This document shows, piece by piece, positions 24,120 to 36,165 of a stretch of 64,000 nt of DNA (its first letter is position 1; each line of letters begins with the position of its first letter). Source of the DNA: Limonium bicolor (lineage: Eukaryota > Streptophyta > Magnoliopsida > Caryophyllales > Plumbaginaceae); contig CM041778.1 in the NCBI GenBank assembly GCA_023374045.1, positions 97,280,839 through 97,344,838 of the forward strand, read 5' to 3'. The notes below the pieces were generated by a model. The model worked only from the letters and a program-made list of their open reading frames with translations, ran no database searches and was not told the DNA's origin. The position numbers and the translations under genes are program-made.

Positions 24120-25200
24120 CTATGTTAACCTCTACTGTTTATGAGATAAAAGAGTTGATGATTTAGTAACACTGAGATTAGAGAACTCAGAGCTAAAGTG
24201 GATTATCTGAGTAATTCATCGACTGAGAATGAAAATTGTGTCAGCGAGAGTCTGGATAATCCAAGGATGAACTTTGTTAGTCCGTTGGAGACTACAATTC
24301 CCACTCTTCCATGTTGGACACAAGCAGAGGTGAATTTTCTTTCAGATCTCAATAAATCACTGAAAAAGCTATGTGAAACTCTCAGGAGTGGTAGCTAATG
24401 CAAATTAGAAGTTAGAGCTTCAAACACAAACTAATCTTACTCGGTATACTGGAAAGGCCAATCTGAATCAAATGTTGTTGAAGAACAACTTAGACTAATG
24501 CAACTAGGGATACAAATCTGAGAAACCCACTCAATTTAAGACAAAAAAGATGAAAACACAAACTGTGCAAGATAATTCATGACTGGATGCATGTCGATAT
24601 TGTCATCAACTAGGACATAAGATCTGAGATGTCCCAAATTTTTTGAGAAAAAAAATTACACAAAAAATCACCAAGGCGAAGTTCTTACAAAACCAATAGA
24701 TCGCACACTAAAATGTGGGTTCCTATCAACCATTTCAAGTTTGTGTATACAACAGAGCCCAAACAAGTCTAGGTACCTAAGCCTACTCAATCCTCTCAGA
24801 ACTGCCAAGAAGCTTGTTTATCTCTCTCAAATTTGTCATCTTCTTCTCAGTAATAAGATCATTACACACTTCATGAGGATCTGTCTGAGTACTTTCACTT
24901 AGATATTGGTACATAAACATCCTTTATTATGAGAAAAGTTTCACATTGAAATCTCAAGTTCTTTTTGATTTGGCAAAAAAGATAAATTTGTCTTGAACGT
25001 GTATATATATCTAACCCTATATGAATATGGAGAGAGATGCAACAATTCAGGGGAAACTTTCTCAATTCCAGACATAAGCTTTTGAGCTACGACGAAGAAA
25101 GAACTATCTTAGCTTAATACACAAAGCAATGAAGCAGCGACTTAGGGGGAACATTAATCAGTTCAAGACTCACGGGGTTTTCATATAAAAATGGGGAAAC
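24120..25200 (+). pseudogene. Decayed Ty1/Copia gag fragment
   Basis: Plus-strand pieces resemble the gag end of a copia element. E-N-S-E-L-K-A-K-V-D-Y-L runs into a short open frame at 24198-24398. A zinc knuckle C-R-Y-C-H-Q-L-G-H-K-I with a broken final Cys context lies at about 24597-24640. Then come two W-V-P-type motifs (M-W-V-P-I-N and Q-V-W-V-P-K) near 24713-24780. Protease, integrase and reverse transcriptase are absent, so the element is internally deleted. The motif set suggests the SIRE/Maximus group; this is a weak assignment. Confidence 0.6.
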
Positions 25201-26420
25201 TGTTAGTGTATTATTTTAATGAACAAACTCAATCACAAACTAAGGCTAAGACCGTAGAACAGAACATGAGTCTTGAAGCTGAGTCTTGTTTTAGATAAAT
25301 GTTTTTGTCTAATAGAGGTAGATCATGATTTTATTATATATTTTGTAAAGAGTGATTTTGTTGTTTAGATAAATATATTTTAGGAGATAAAAGATAAAAA
25401 GTGGGATTTTATGGCGTTAGAAAGTGAGAGACAAGGAAGAAGAGGCAGGCAACCATTAGAGAGTGTTGGAACCCAAGGTTTTGCTGATAATGACTTTGGG
25501 TGACAGAAGGAGTCTCACTGTGCGAGGAGTCGTGCTGCAACATAAGATTCTAATGGAAAGTTCCAGAAGCTAGGAGGTGAACCTCTACTGTTAAAACATG
25601 GAGAAATACAAGGAAATAACTACTACACATGTTCACATATGATCAGCTCCAATAATCAAGGCAGTCAAGGTTAAAAGAAGGCCAGAACGAGTCCCACTAC
25701 AAAGCAGTTGAGATATTTCCCGCCCAATGCTTAGTGGGAGGCCGTAGAAACATCAGTTTACACGTCATGGGAGCAGTTACTTCGGGTTTTGTCAGTATTT
25801 AACCAGTTAGAACTCATTTGCAATAGTTAGGGCTTTTCACTTCCACATTTCTAGAGAGAGAGTCACACCGAGAGAAAGTTTTCACTTTGAGAGATTATTT
25901 TAGAGACTATGTTTGTTCTATGCTCACATAGACTTATCTAGCTTATAGAGCTATTGCACCCAAACACTCTACACGTTGTATTGATCTATATTTAGTATGT
26001 TTGAGTGTAGGTGTTAAGCAAAGCTATTCTGTCTAACCCCGAGCGTAGAGAACTAGGTTGTAAATTCAACATTGAGCTTTCAATACAAGTTTCATCTGCT
26101 TGTAAATTTCAACAAAAGCTTCCGCATCTATATCTTTAGGCATAGTCGAGTTGGTTTGAGACTAACACCTCAGGCCTATTCGGTCAGCACCCCAATCATT
26201 TCAGAGAGGTTAGAGATAAATGATTTTAAGAGAGAGAATTCAATCTAAAGATAAAGGAAGTGTGTGTTGAGAGTCTAATCTCGACATGAGGAATTTTTTA
26301 AGAGGATTTGTAGTCAAGCTTGCATCTTGACATGTGTTTTGTGTATTCTACCAAAATACGTGATTGTGTGATGTTAATATTTCATCATATTCAATAAAAA
26401 TACGAATTGTTTATAACTCA
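25201..26420 (+). repeat. Candidate 3' LTR of the decayed copia element
   Basis: A purine-rich tract ending atggggaaac abuts TGTTAGTGTATTAT at 25201, a typical copia LTR start. The following 1.2 kb has promoter-like features (gtatttaac near 25794, leader with gagagagagtcacacc near 25853) and no coding sense. The 3' boundary is a guess at a CA near 26420; no second copy is in the window. Confidence 0.4.
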
Positions 26421-27119
26421 TTTTTTTGTGTTCTCGGTGAGTTGTCGACTCGGGTCCTCCACTGTAGGAACTTTTAGTGTTAATTGAGTTTTACTAATAA
26501 TTAGCATGCAAAGTAAGGGAAATGAGATTTCAAAGGCTATATATCTACGTGGCCCTCCTTCTCTCTCCTTCCACTTGGTTAGTTTAAAGTTATGAAATAC
26601 ATAAAAAAAGATATGAAAGGATTTACTCTGGTGGTATCTTGATCTATCGATCAAGTAAGTTAATACCACTCTAGAAGTTTTTGGTATCTGATACAGAAAC
26701 TAGAGTACATAATGTGGTACTAGTGCAAAGGGGGACCGTGCCCATGTGAGATTGGTTTGAGCATGTACTCAACAATTTTTCAACCGTTCGATTACAATTT
26801 TTATTTGTTATAATCTTTCCGCAATGTGAATACTTTCGGCTGCTTACTAATTTGTTTTGTAAAAAAAAAATCAACCAGATAATTATACAAAGGGTATTGT
26901 GAACTTTTGTAACTAAACTTTCAATAACTGTTTTTAAATCCATAACCTCCACTACCATTGTAAAAGAAAAAAAGAAAAATATTTGGAATTTTTTCCTCCA
27001 TTATCGACTTACTCCTTTATTTATTTTTAATTTGTCATGTAAAAAGATCTTCTAATTAATTAGTTTTATAGATATCAATTGGTAACAATATATAATATTG
27101 TCTATGTTACTTGCTTATT
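26421..27119. other. AT-rich spacer
   Basis: No gene, RNA or repeat recognised. Confidence 0.35.
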
Positions 27120-28130
27120 TAGTTAAAAGTGTAGATATTTAAGTAAAATAATATATTTTTAATATATAAATGTAGATGTTTGATAAAATTTTAGATTTCT
27201 AAGTTAGATGATATAATTTATTAAACCATAAGTATGATTTATTTTAATTTGATGGTGATTAACTATTAAGTAATAAGTAAATTCAACCCACAAGTTCAGG
27301 TGATCTTCTCATATTTATTTTAAGGGGTCATGTCAAAGATTTCTAATTTGTTTTTTCAAGGAAAATAGTTTGCTCAAAATATGAGATCTTTATATTTTTC
27401 TTTTCTAATTTACTTCCCATTTCAATAAAAAATATTTCTACTTAGAGTTTATCTTTTACTTTTCAAACTAAATGAAAAATATATAATCACGTCTAATATT
27501 ACTTCATTTAAATAAAAAAAATGTAGATATCTAAGTAAATAATACAATTTTCGAAATGAAAATGTAGATTTGTCTGATAAAAGTATAGATTCTTAAATTA
27601 AGGCACATAATTTATTAAATGAAAGTGTAGATGTATTAATTGATAGTAATAGTTTATTAAGTAATACAAGTGGTACATATATTAGATAGTAGTGTACATT
27701 TTTTTTAGTAATTTCTAATTTAAGTGAAAGTGTAGATATTTAAGTAAAATGATATATTTTTCAAAATATAGGTGTAGATTTGTTTTTATACAAATTAAGA
27801 TTTTTATTAATTGCTCAATTAAATGAAAAGTGTAAATATTTAAGTAAAATGATAGATTTTCAAAATGTTAGCGTAGATTTGTTTTTATATAAGTTTAGTT
27901 TTTTATTAATTCCATATTTAAGTGAAAGTGTAGATCTTTGAATAAAATGATATATTTTAACAAATGTAGGTGTAGATTTGTTTAAAAAAAGTTTCGTTTA
28001 AGTGAAAGTGTAAATATTTGAGTAAAATGATAAGTAGATTTTTCAAAATGTAGGTGTAGATTTGTTTTAAAGAAGTTTAGATATTTATCAATTTATCATT
28101 TAAGAGAAAGTGTAGATATTTGAATAAAAT
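27120..28130. repeat. Diverged ~100-bp tandem repeat, left part
   Basis: Units contain agtgaaagtgtagatattta, agtaaaatgatatatttttc, ggtgtagatttgttttta and tttttattaattcct in that order. They recur about every 100 bp, clearest at 27700-28130 and more degraded to the left. The array resumes at 32289 after a solo LTR. No coding sense. Confidence 0.8.
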
Positions 28131-28639
28131 TTAAATACCCCAAACTTAAATATAGGGATTAAAATTAATCTAATGCGTATTTAAGGGCCTAATGACGCCT
28201 AAGTAATATTGGTAAGGAAAAATAAATCCAAGGGAAATGAAGAAATGCTTAAAAAGCGAAAAACGCTAAATAAGCGTTAAATAACCATAGGAGGTATGAG
28301 ACCTTGGTTAGTGTATTATATGGATTCTAAGGGCTTAATAAGACCTAAATAATATTAGGGAACAAATCCCGAAGGAAACGGATCCTTAAAATGGATTAAA
28401 AACACAAACGAATCATAAAGCGCGTTTTTCGAGGAAACCGGGAAAACGCGACTTTAAGCGGGTTAAATAGACTCGTAACAATTTTGGTCAACCAAATAGT
28501 CATTAATAACATTAATGAAGGTCTAGAACCAATAAAATCAATTAAACGAGAAAATAGTAAAAACTGTAAAAATCGAGAAGTTGTGGAGTGAGAGTGTAAA
28601 TAAAGCAAACTAGTGTGTCCAATATTGTAAATAGAATTT

Positions 28640-28920
28640 TAAAACCCATGTGGACTGTGTATGTCAGCCGATTTATTTCCCCATCACACACACTCTTTAT
28701 TCTCTTTTCATTTGCAAAAGACAAATATAATCTAAAAAGCAAAAAGTAACATATCCCACTTTACTACCTCACATTCTCTCTCCTATCCTCTCATTCTCTT
28801 CTCACGTACAGACCCACTCCTCCCCTCTCTGGCTCCTTCTTCTTCTTCCCAAGCGACAGCCATGGAGGAAATGAGAAACCACACACAAACTCCACTTCTC
28901 TCATCTTGTTAGGTGTCTAA
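28640..28920 (+). promoter_or_regulatory. Probable promoter/leader of giant LTR 1
   Basis: A CT-rich stretch (28752-28850) with many ctctc and cttcttctt runs follows an AT-rich segment. A short frame starts at ATG 28861 in a good context (gccatggagg) and stops after 16 codons. The equivalent place in giant LTR 2 (minus strand, about 53110-52880) is also CT-rich. No start site can be fixed. Confidence 0.4.
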
Positions 28921-29250
28921 ACCCACTCCAAAAATTACAAAAACTACACCATTGTCTTCCTCTCATCAAGGGGAACATTTCCCTCTTTTCAAAATTCGAA
29001 AACAAGAACTTTCATTTCCATGGGTACTTTTGCTTTGGAGCTTCAAGACCACCATTAGAAGGCCCTCCTTCTTCTCTTTGGTTTAAGGTAAAAAGAAATC
29101 CAAAAACACTTCCTTTCTTGCTCTCATTTGCAAAATAAAGATTTCAAGTTTTGAACTCCTTGCTCTTTTTGTACCCAGCCGATTTCGGCCTCTTTGAAGG
29201 AGTAGAAATATTGTTCTTGAGCTCCTCTAAGCTTCATCCACTCCCTTGGA

Positions 29251-29259
29251 AGGTAATAT
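29251..29259 (+). promoter_or_regulatory. Candidate splice donor in giant LTR 1
   Basis: TTGGAAG|GTAATA is a good 5' splice site and is identical in giant LTR 2 (minus strand, GT at 52572-52571), inside a conserved stretch. Paired with the acceptor at 31807 it would define an intron of about 2.55 kb. Confidence 0.4.
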
Positions 29260-30203
29260 ATTCCTAAACCCTAGAAATTACCTCAAAGCATTAATGTAAT
29301 CTAAGGGTTAGTTCTTGGTATTTAAATGGTGGTGTGTATGTATGGGTTGAAGTGTTAGGGAATTGGGTTTACAACCGGTGGAAAGGAAAGAAAGAAAGGA
29401 GAAAGAGAAAGAAGAAAGAAGGAAAGAAAGGCTAGAGGAGAACAAGGTAAATTACACTCACCTTGTGTAACTCTAGTATGTGTATTGTAACAGATTTTTA
29501 GTAGTTGGAAATGTGTAAAGTATATGGTGATGAGTAGTGAGTATATTGTAGTATAATGAGGAAGAGAATGTAACAGTTTTTGGAAGTCTAAAAGAGGTTT
29601 AAAGACTTGGGAAAACATTGGGTAATGTATGTGTATGTGCAGGAAAAATATTGTGGTATATTGTGTAGAATGATGTGTAACTTGATATGGGCATTTGAAT
29701 GAATGTGTGAGCTGAGAATGTGTGTGGGAAATGTTAAAAATATAGGGGAACCTCTACCCAAATTTGTATAGAAATTGAAGGACTTAGATGTGGAAGGAGA
29801 AAGGGTAACCTAGGTGGTGACTAGGTGTATTTGAGAAGCTTATGTGAGCAGTTTTAGTAGTTTGAAAACAGATTGAGAAAGGTTTAAGTAAAGGGAGGAA
29901 CTAGAGTGGTAAGATAAGGTAATTAGAATGCTAGGAGGAGCATTAGTAGAGGGAGTATTGAATGGTAAAGAGGAAAGGAAAAATCTGTAACAATTGTAGA
30001 AGAAAGAAAGCTGTAACAGTGGAGAAAAATGTAACAGTGGAGTGTGTTTTGTAACAGATTTTTGTAGAGTGGATTAGGCTAGTATAAAGTGCTTAATCAA
30101 TGCTAAAATATGCTAGATTATATGTAGGAATAATGGGGAAGAGATGGGTAGAAGTTTGGAATTTAAACAAGTTGAAAAACTTATATAAATCACAATACTG
30201 TAA

Positions 30204-30534
30204 CTAGTCCGGGTTTGCAAACCAGAACACAAACCCGGACTAGCCTTAAAATCCGACAGAAAGTTTTACAATGGGATGGTCCGGGTTTACAAACCAAGGT
30301 GCTAACCCGGACCACCCCAAAAATACACCCGTAAGTTACTAAAACAAATTGTCTGGGTTTGCAAAGTAGCACACAAACCCGGACGATGTCAAAAACTCAC
30401 CCGTAGCATTTCCAAACAGATGGTCCGGGTTTGTAAACCAGGGTGTAAACCCGGACCATGCCTTAATTTAACCCGTATGTTGTTCCAGTGAGTTGGTCCG
30501 GGTTTGTAAACCCGGACACCAACCCGGACCAACA
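30204..30534 (+). repeat. Array of five hairpin units, stem GGTCCGGGTTT
   Basis: Five inverted repeats at about 70-bp spacing. Unit 1 is CTAGTCCGGGTTTG and CAAACCCGGACTAG around a 12-base loop, a perfect 14-bp stem. Units 2, 4 and 5 have stems beginning TGGTCC, ATGGTCC and TTGGTCC with matching GGACCA, GGACCAT and GGACCAA on the other arm. Unit 3 has one mismatch. The outer bases change in pairs between units. Confidence 0.9.
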
Positions 30535-31710
30535 CTAAATTCCACCAGAATGTATTTTAAAGCTCAAGTAAGGATGGGTAATGATATTATAAGATGATTA
30601 AGACATAATTAATGATGTTTAAAGGTCATTAAGGCTATAAACAAGCTTAGAAAATAATTGTAAGTAAGTAACTTAAGTAAATGTATTTAAGTAACAAAGA
30701 GTTAGTAAGTATGAACTAGGAAACCTTTGGAAAGTAATAAGTAAGGTTAGTTATGGATAATTAACCACCCAATTGTATGTATGTCATAGGATTCGACTAG
30801 TTGAACACCGAAGGGAGTCGGTGAGTCCAAAGTCAACGGTGAAATGTATGATTTCTTCATGCCCTGTATCCTAATCTGGTTACCCCGATTTGTGTGCTTA
30901 TTTGATCACCTAAATAAGATAAATGCATGAATCGGACTATATTGCACTTACCTGTGCTTGACTTATGTTGTTCTTGATAATTATTGTCTTGAACAATAGT
31001 TTGTATAATTCATGAAATATATGAATGATGATGAAGTGTAATTGTATCTCGTAGTGTACTTGTATATTGTATTGTATTGTGTATGGATGTGTATATGAAT
31101 AATGTATTTGTGTTTGTGGTTGAATGAATGACTTCTACTAATTCCTAACTACCTAACTCCTAACTTAAGTGAGTAAATTGGAATGAGTAGAAGTCCGATA
31201 TAGCTTCGGCCACGCGTGAGGATGAGGAGACACAAGAGGTTGGATCCGATTCCTGACTCTTAAACTGGTCCGCGGCCCAAACCCCTTAAATGGGTAGCAT
31301 CCCGGATTGGTGAGTCAAGTAAATCCCGGTGGTGGGACGGAGTAGTCCCCGGGCCGGAGGTCCCGACGACTTAACTTGAGTAAGAGTAAGAAAGTAAGTA
31401 TGTATGAGTATGAGTATGAGTATGTATGTGTATGTATGGAGTAAACGAGTAAAAGAGTAATCTCCACCCGATTAACCCTGGTGGACCAACATGAGCTAAC
31501 AAGGATGGTGTATTGTGTATGTATTGCGTATGTATTGTACATGTATTGTGTATTGTAGATTTTGGAAAGGTAAGTATATATCTGATGGCTTGTATGATTT
31601 ACCATGTAGGTATTGAAGTGTATGTAGGCATTCCTTGCGTAATGTATTGTAATATTATGTATAAGAGCATGTATGCATATATGTTTGAATGAAATCAATC
31701 GCATGTATTC

Positions 31711-31807
31711 GACCAAGTGGTCGGCGTACCCTCACTAGTACGCGGGGTATGCGGTTATCATGCTCAGCGAAAGCTGACCCCTTCGGGGGAACGTTTTTAG
31801 TGTGCAG
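31711..31807 (+). ncRNA. Conserved hairpin row plus acceptor-like site, giant LTR 1
   Basis: Four adjacent hairpins: A, GACC-AAGT-GGTC (31711-31722); B, GCGTACCC paired with GGGTATGC (31724-31752, or the alternative GCGTAC/GTACGC); C, TCAGC-GAAA-GCTGA (31764-31777, GNRA loop); D, CCCC-TTCG-GGGG (31778-31789, UUCG loop). Then gtttttagtgtgCAG|GTAC, acceptor-like, with AG ending at 31807. Equivalent rows occur in the other three giant LTRs. Function unknown. Confidence 0.6.
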
Positions 31808-32288
31808 GTACCCGATGCGGATATGGTCAAGGTAAGAGACCGGTGGCTACACTTGAACAGTTGGTAATAGAATGTAGAGGTGTACTAAGTGGCACACCCC
31901 CTTATACCTAGAAGGTAAGTAGTTTGTGAGGAATGGGTAGTGGTTAGACTCTTAATGAGTATGTATAGAATTGAAAGAGATAATGTGTATGTATAAGGAT
32001 CTTAGTAAACTCGGTGAATCATATTGTATTGAACTTATGGAGTATTGTAATGAATGGGAAGTTCTAGTATTTGAATTGGTAATGGGAGTATGTGTTGTAA
32101 GTGTGTAGTACTCGGATATTCCGGTCCATCAGACCGATGCTGTATGTAGTAGTAGTAGCCTTGTTAGTCACGGGGGTGACTAACGACATTGTATCACCCA
32201 CCGTATGTATGTAAGTATCCGCTGCGTGAGTCTGGATTGTATAAGGAGATTGGACAGTAATGACGGTATTAGCGGTAGGGGTGTTACA

Positions 32289-32960
32289 AAAATGATAGCT
32301 TTTTTCACAATATAAGTGTAGATTTGTTTTATAGAAGTTTAGATTTTTATTAATTCCTTGAAAGTGTGGATATTTAAGTAAAATGATAGATTTTTTCACA
32401 ATGTAGATGTATATTTGTTTTAAAGAAGTTTAGGTTTTTATTAATTCCTCAATTTAGTGAAAGTGAAGAGATTTAAGTAAAATGATATATTTTTCAAAAT
32501 GTGAGTGTAGATTTGTTTTATATTAATTCCTCATATAACTCGAAGTGTTGATATTTAAGTAACTGATAATTTTTTCAAAATGGAGGTGTGGATTTGTTTT
32601 ATAATCTTCATATAACTCCAAGTGTTGATATTTAAGCAACTGATAATTTTTTCAAAATAAAGGTGTAGATTTGTTTTATATTAGAGCACATATTTATTAA
32701 ACTAAAGTTTAGATTTATTTTTAGTTGAGGTAACTTTTATTATATAATACAAATGTACGAATATTTACTTTACTTTTATGTAATCACATCCAATATTACT
32801 GTCTCTTTATGTAAAAAATATAGATATTTATGTAAAATATACTCTAGAATTTTAAAATGATTACGTAGATTTTTTTTATAAAAGTGTAGATTTAAAATTT
32901 TGATCATATTATAAATTAAATGGGAGTGTAGATTTATTTCAATTAAATGACGGTTAGATA
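32289..32960. repeat. Diverged ~100-bp tandem repeat, right part
   Basis: Same unit as 27120-28130, with the gtgtagatttgttttat and tatttaagtaaaatgata blocks recurring up to about 32960. It begins with one AAAAT target duplication copy. Confidence 0.8.
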
Positions 32961-34784
32961 GAATTTTAGGTTAAAATACACCTTCATACTAAAAATGTAT
33001 CCCTGCGTATACACATCTAGCGCAACAATATACCCCTCAAGATATATTAAATGTGTTGTTGTTATTATCCTTTATTATAGGATCATGCAAATGTGAAGTA
33101 CTTTAGTTATGTATAAATTATTATTAATTTTGCTTAATCAAGGGGTTATGCAAAATTAATATTACTAGCGAATTCAATAAAAAAGTATGAAGTTTTTATT
33201 AAAAGAGATCGTCTAAACATGAAGTTATTATTTCAGTCCATTTTTTTCTAAAAAAAAGAAAATAAATAAATTGATGCGGTTACTAGTTATATATATAAAG
33301 TATTAGTACTAATTTTGTATCCAAAATTATTGCAATCACATCCAAAATTAAAATTACATTTTTGTTGCAATTTCTATAAAAAAGTATTACTACTAATTAA
33401 TGAGAGATATATATTTTTTAATAAAAAAACTAACAAAATCATGTGATTATGTAGTTAGATCATGAGAAATTAATTTATCAATTTGAGTCATAGGATCTCA
33501 CAAAGATATGTAAAATCAGAAATTACATTTTACATCTTTACCCTTTTAGAAAAAGTTAAAATCTATACTCTCAAATTAATTTTTACTCTAAACAAAAGAT
33601 CTAATGGTTCACATTTAATTGAACACCATGCTCAAAATATGGGTTGAACGTCTTCCTTTGGTTGGGTACTAACGTACATGTGACTCCGCTTTTTAGATTA
33701 TAGATTCAATATATTTAGTGCTAGTTTTTTTTCTTCCGAATATTATAAATATTATACATAGATGATTTCTACAATTCAACATAAAAAATAACTAACAAAG
33801 TTAAATTGAAACTAGGAGGAATTCGTGTGTTGATACTTATTAAGCAAGTTATGGAATTAACTATGATCAGTCCATAAATTCCACAATGTAAAACATATTA
33901 TAAGTCATAATATAAAAACTGATAAATGAAATATAAACTAGAAATTCATAAATGATTAACATTTTTTAAAAATTTATTCATTAAATCCCACTATATGTTT
34001 AAAAAACTACAAATTCATAACAAAAGAAAAGAATTTACTAAAAATATCATAAAACCTTGATATTATAAAAGATAATAATTTTTTTATAAAATATCATAAA
34101 ATATATCAAAAGTTTTTAAGACATTATAGTACTTAATTTTTTTAAATGATTAAAATTGGTAAAGTTAAAAAAACCAATATAAAAAAATTCAAAATTTGCT
34201 GAAGATTTGTGATTTATTTTACTTTTATTAACTCGTATCCTTTTTCTTTACTAAAGATTAATAATTCACAAATTGATCGTAGTTTTTTCTTATATTATAT
34301 TTGAACAATCTAAATAGTTAATAAAAAAGTAAAAAATTGTTTATTAATGAAAAATGAATACTTTACAGTAGGTCGATTTTTTCAATAAATATGATACACA
34401 ACTATCTCATAATAGAAGAAAAAACTGATGAATATAGTAGAAAAAAGGAAAATAAAAAAAATTTTCTAACTTGGTCATAAAATTTCTACAAGTTAAATAT
34501 TTATTTATTATTATTAAATTTTGTTCATTTTTATCACTTCTTATTATTTTTATTTTAAAATTAATTTTTTAATTTTGTTGTATGTTGACTTTTTAAAAAA
34601 ATCAAAAATTTTGTGGCATATTTTGAACTTTTAAATTAGTTTTTAACTGAAATGTATTCCTATCTTTTTTTTCTATTTTGCTCAATGACTAGAGTTAATG
34701 AATTAAGACATAAATATGATGATATTTCATAAATTTATATTTTTTTATTTGCATTTCATGAATTAACATTTTTTGAAACAATGA
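32961..34784. other. AT-rich intergenic DNA
   Basis: Very AT-rich, no gene or clear repeat seen. Confidence 0.4.
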
Positions 34785-35047
34785 GTCTTAGCTACAACCA
34801 TGTGTAGCCATCTTTGGCTACATTTTTCATGGTACAGTTTATATAGAGTAAAGGTACATGTTTTATAAATTTATTGTACAATTTATAAAGTTAGTATGTA
34901 CATTCAATACAAATTCAGAAATATCACAATTCACTTTATACATGTACATATACATCTGTACAGTTTTAACTGATCAAATGTACAATTTTCAATGACCAAA
35001 TATATATGTATTTAGCTATATATAGCTACATGTGGTTGCAGCAAAAA
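34785..35047. mobile_element. Small inverted-repeat element (MITE)
   Basis: TTAGCTACAACCATGTGTAGC at the left is mirrored by GCTACATGTGGTTGCAGC at the right, 260 bp apart, with an AT-rich interior. Further inner inverted copies of tagctaca exist. Target duplication and superfamily are unclear. Confidence 0.6.
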
Positions 35048-36165
35048 AATTGTCTTTTTGAAATCTCCCAAACAAAAGAGAGTGCTAATTCGATCCGTTC
35101 AGTAGACATCACATCTGCAGTTTGCGGAAATTCTCTAGTTGCTTGTCTTACTTCGACTGCATACTCACAATTCTTTTCTTTTTCTTTTGCGAAACTGCAT
35201 ACTCTGAATTCTTAAACAGGTGTTGAACTGTTAATTCTTGAGTCTCACTGATCCTGTCAAAGTAACTACAGTAGTACCCTAATCAAAAGAACTTCGGCGT
35301 AGTTGCCTAGTTACATACGTACTGAATTCACCGTCTTCTTTATTATTTGAATATATCGTTTCACTTCAATATTTAAGTTTTGTATATAATTCTTTACATG
35401 ATAAACTATATATTATAAAATTTAGTTTTATAAAATTATTTTATCTTATATGTTCAATATTGAAATGGAAAAATGTGTCATAAAATAAACAAATATGATC
35501 ACTTCACGACAGAGGTACAAAACAAAGGAAAAAGATGTGGTAGTCATTAATCACTCTTACACATCGGGTCGTACTTACCACACGCTCTTCCGTTTACTAA
35601 TAGTAGATTCCAGAATCATTCTGGCTAGAATTGGGCCCATCAAAACTTGGACTCATCTTCTCAATTGAACGAGGAAAACCCAAATGTAAATTTCCTCGCC
35701 ACAATTAGATGTGGACTACAGTTTATAAGATGTCAATTCCAGCCAGAAAATGGAATGAGGACAATTAAGTCGTCATATCGGTCTATCTCGCCGAAATTGT
35801 ATAATTGACTGAATTTCTTGTTTAATCTTACCTGCATTTTAATTCCAACAAGACCAACCACGAAAATCTTCCCCAATCTAATTTCAACCCAGAACCAAAA
35901 TAAACAAATAAAATACTACGTGAAGCAGAAAACACGAGGTAAAATCAGTAATCGCACGGCAAGTAATAAAATAATATTAATGCGCCAAACGCATTAGCAC
36001 AACGACCTTGGATTTGAGCAATCAAGCTAACCACCCTATTATCAATCCACAGACGACCAAAACGGTACTACTACTCTCTGTTCTATCAAGGATCTTCGCA
36101 CTCCGACACCACCACTCCCTTTCACTCTATCTCCTCACGAACTTCTAATCTTCAGAGCAAGAGCT
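35048..36165. other. Upstream region of the HDR gene
   Basis: No other gene seen. A CT-rich stretch at 36065-36145 is the likely 5' untranslated region of the HDR gene. Confidence 0.4.

Larger units (their letters stand above)
28131..32288 (+). mobile_element. Giant solo LTR no. 1 (4.16 kb), TSD AAAAT
   Basis: Starts TTAAATACCCC (probably once TGAAATACCCC) and ends GGGGTGTTACA. AAAAT flanks it at 28126-28130 and 32289-32293. Removing it plus one AAAAT restores the tandem-repeat unit reading gaataaaatgatag. It is homologous along much of its length to the minus strand of 49529-53531. There are no gag or pol domains, so it is a solo LTR (or an LTR-like non-autonomous element). TG...CA-type ends and a 5-bp TSD fit Ty3/Gypsy; LTRs of this size are known in Tekay and Ogre groups, but no coding domain is present to decide. 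Confidence 0.88.

Noticed and set aside
30204..30534. CRISPR-like array of palindromic repeats
   Set aside because: Plant nuclear context, inverted repeats with varied stems, and non-unique intervening DNA inside an LTR; no cas genes.
31764..31789. Hammerhead ribozyme (retrozyme)
   Set aside because: The conserved CUGANGA core and matching GAAA helix junction are absent; the GAAA here is a tetraloop.
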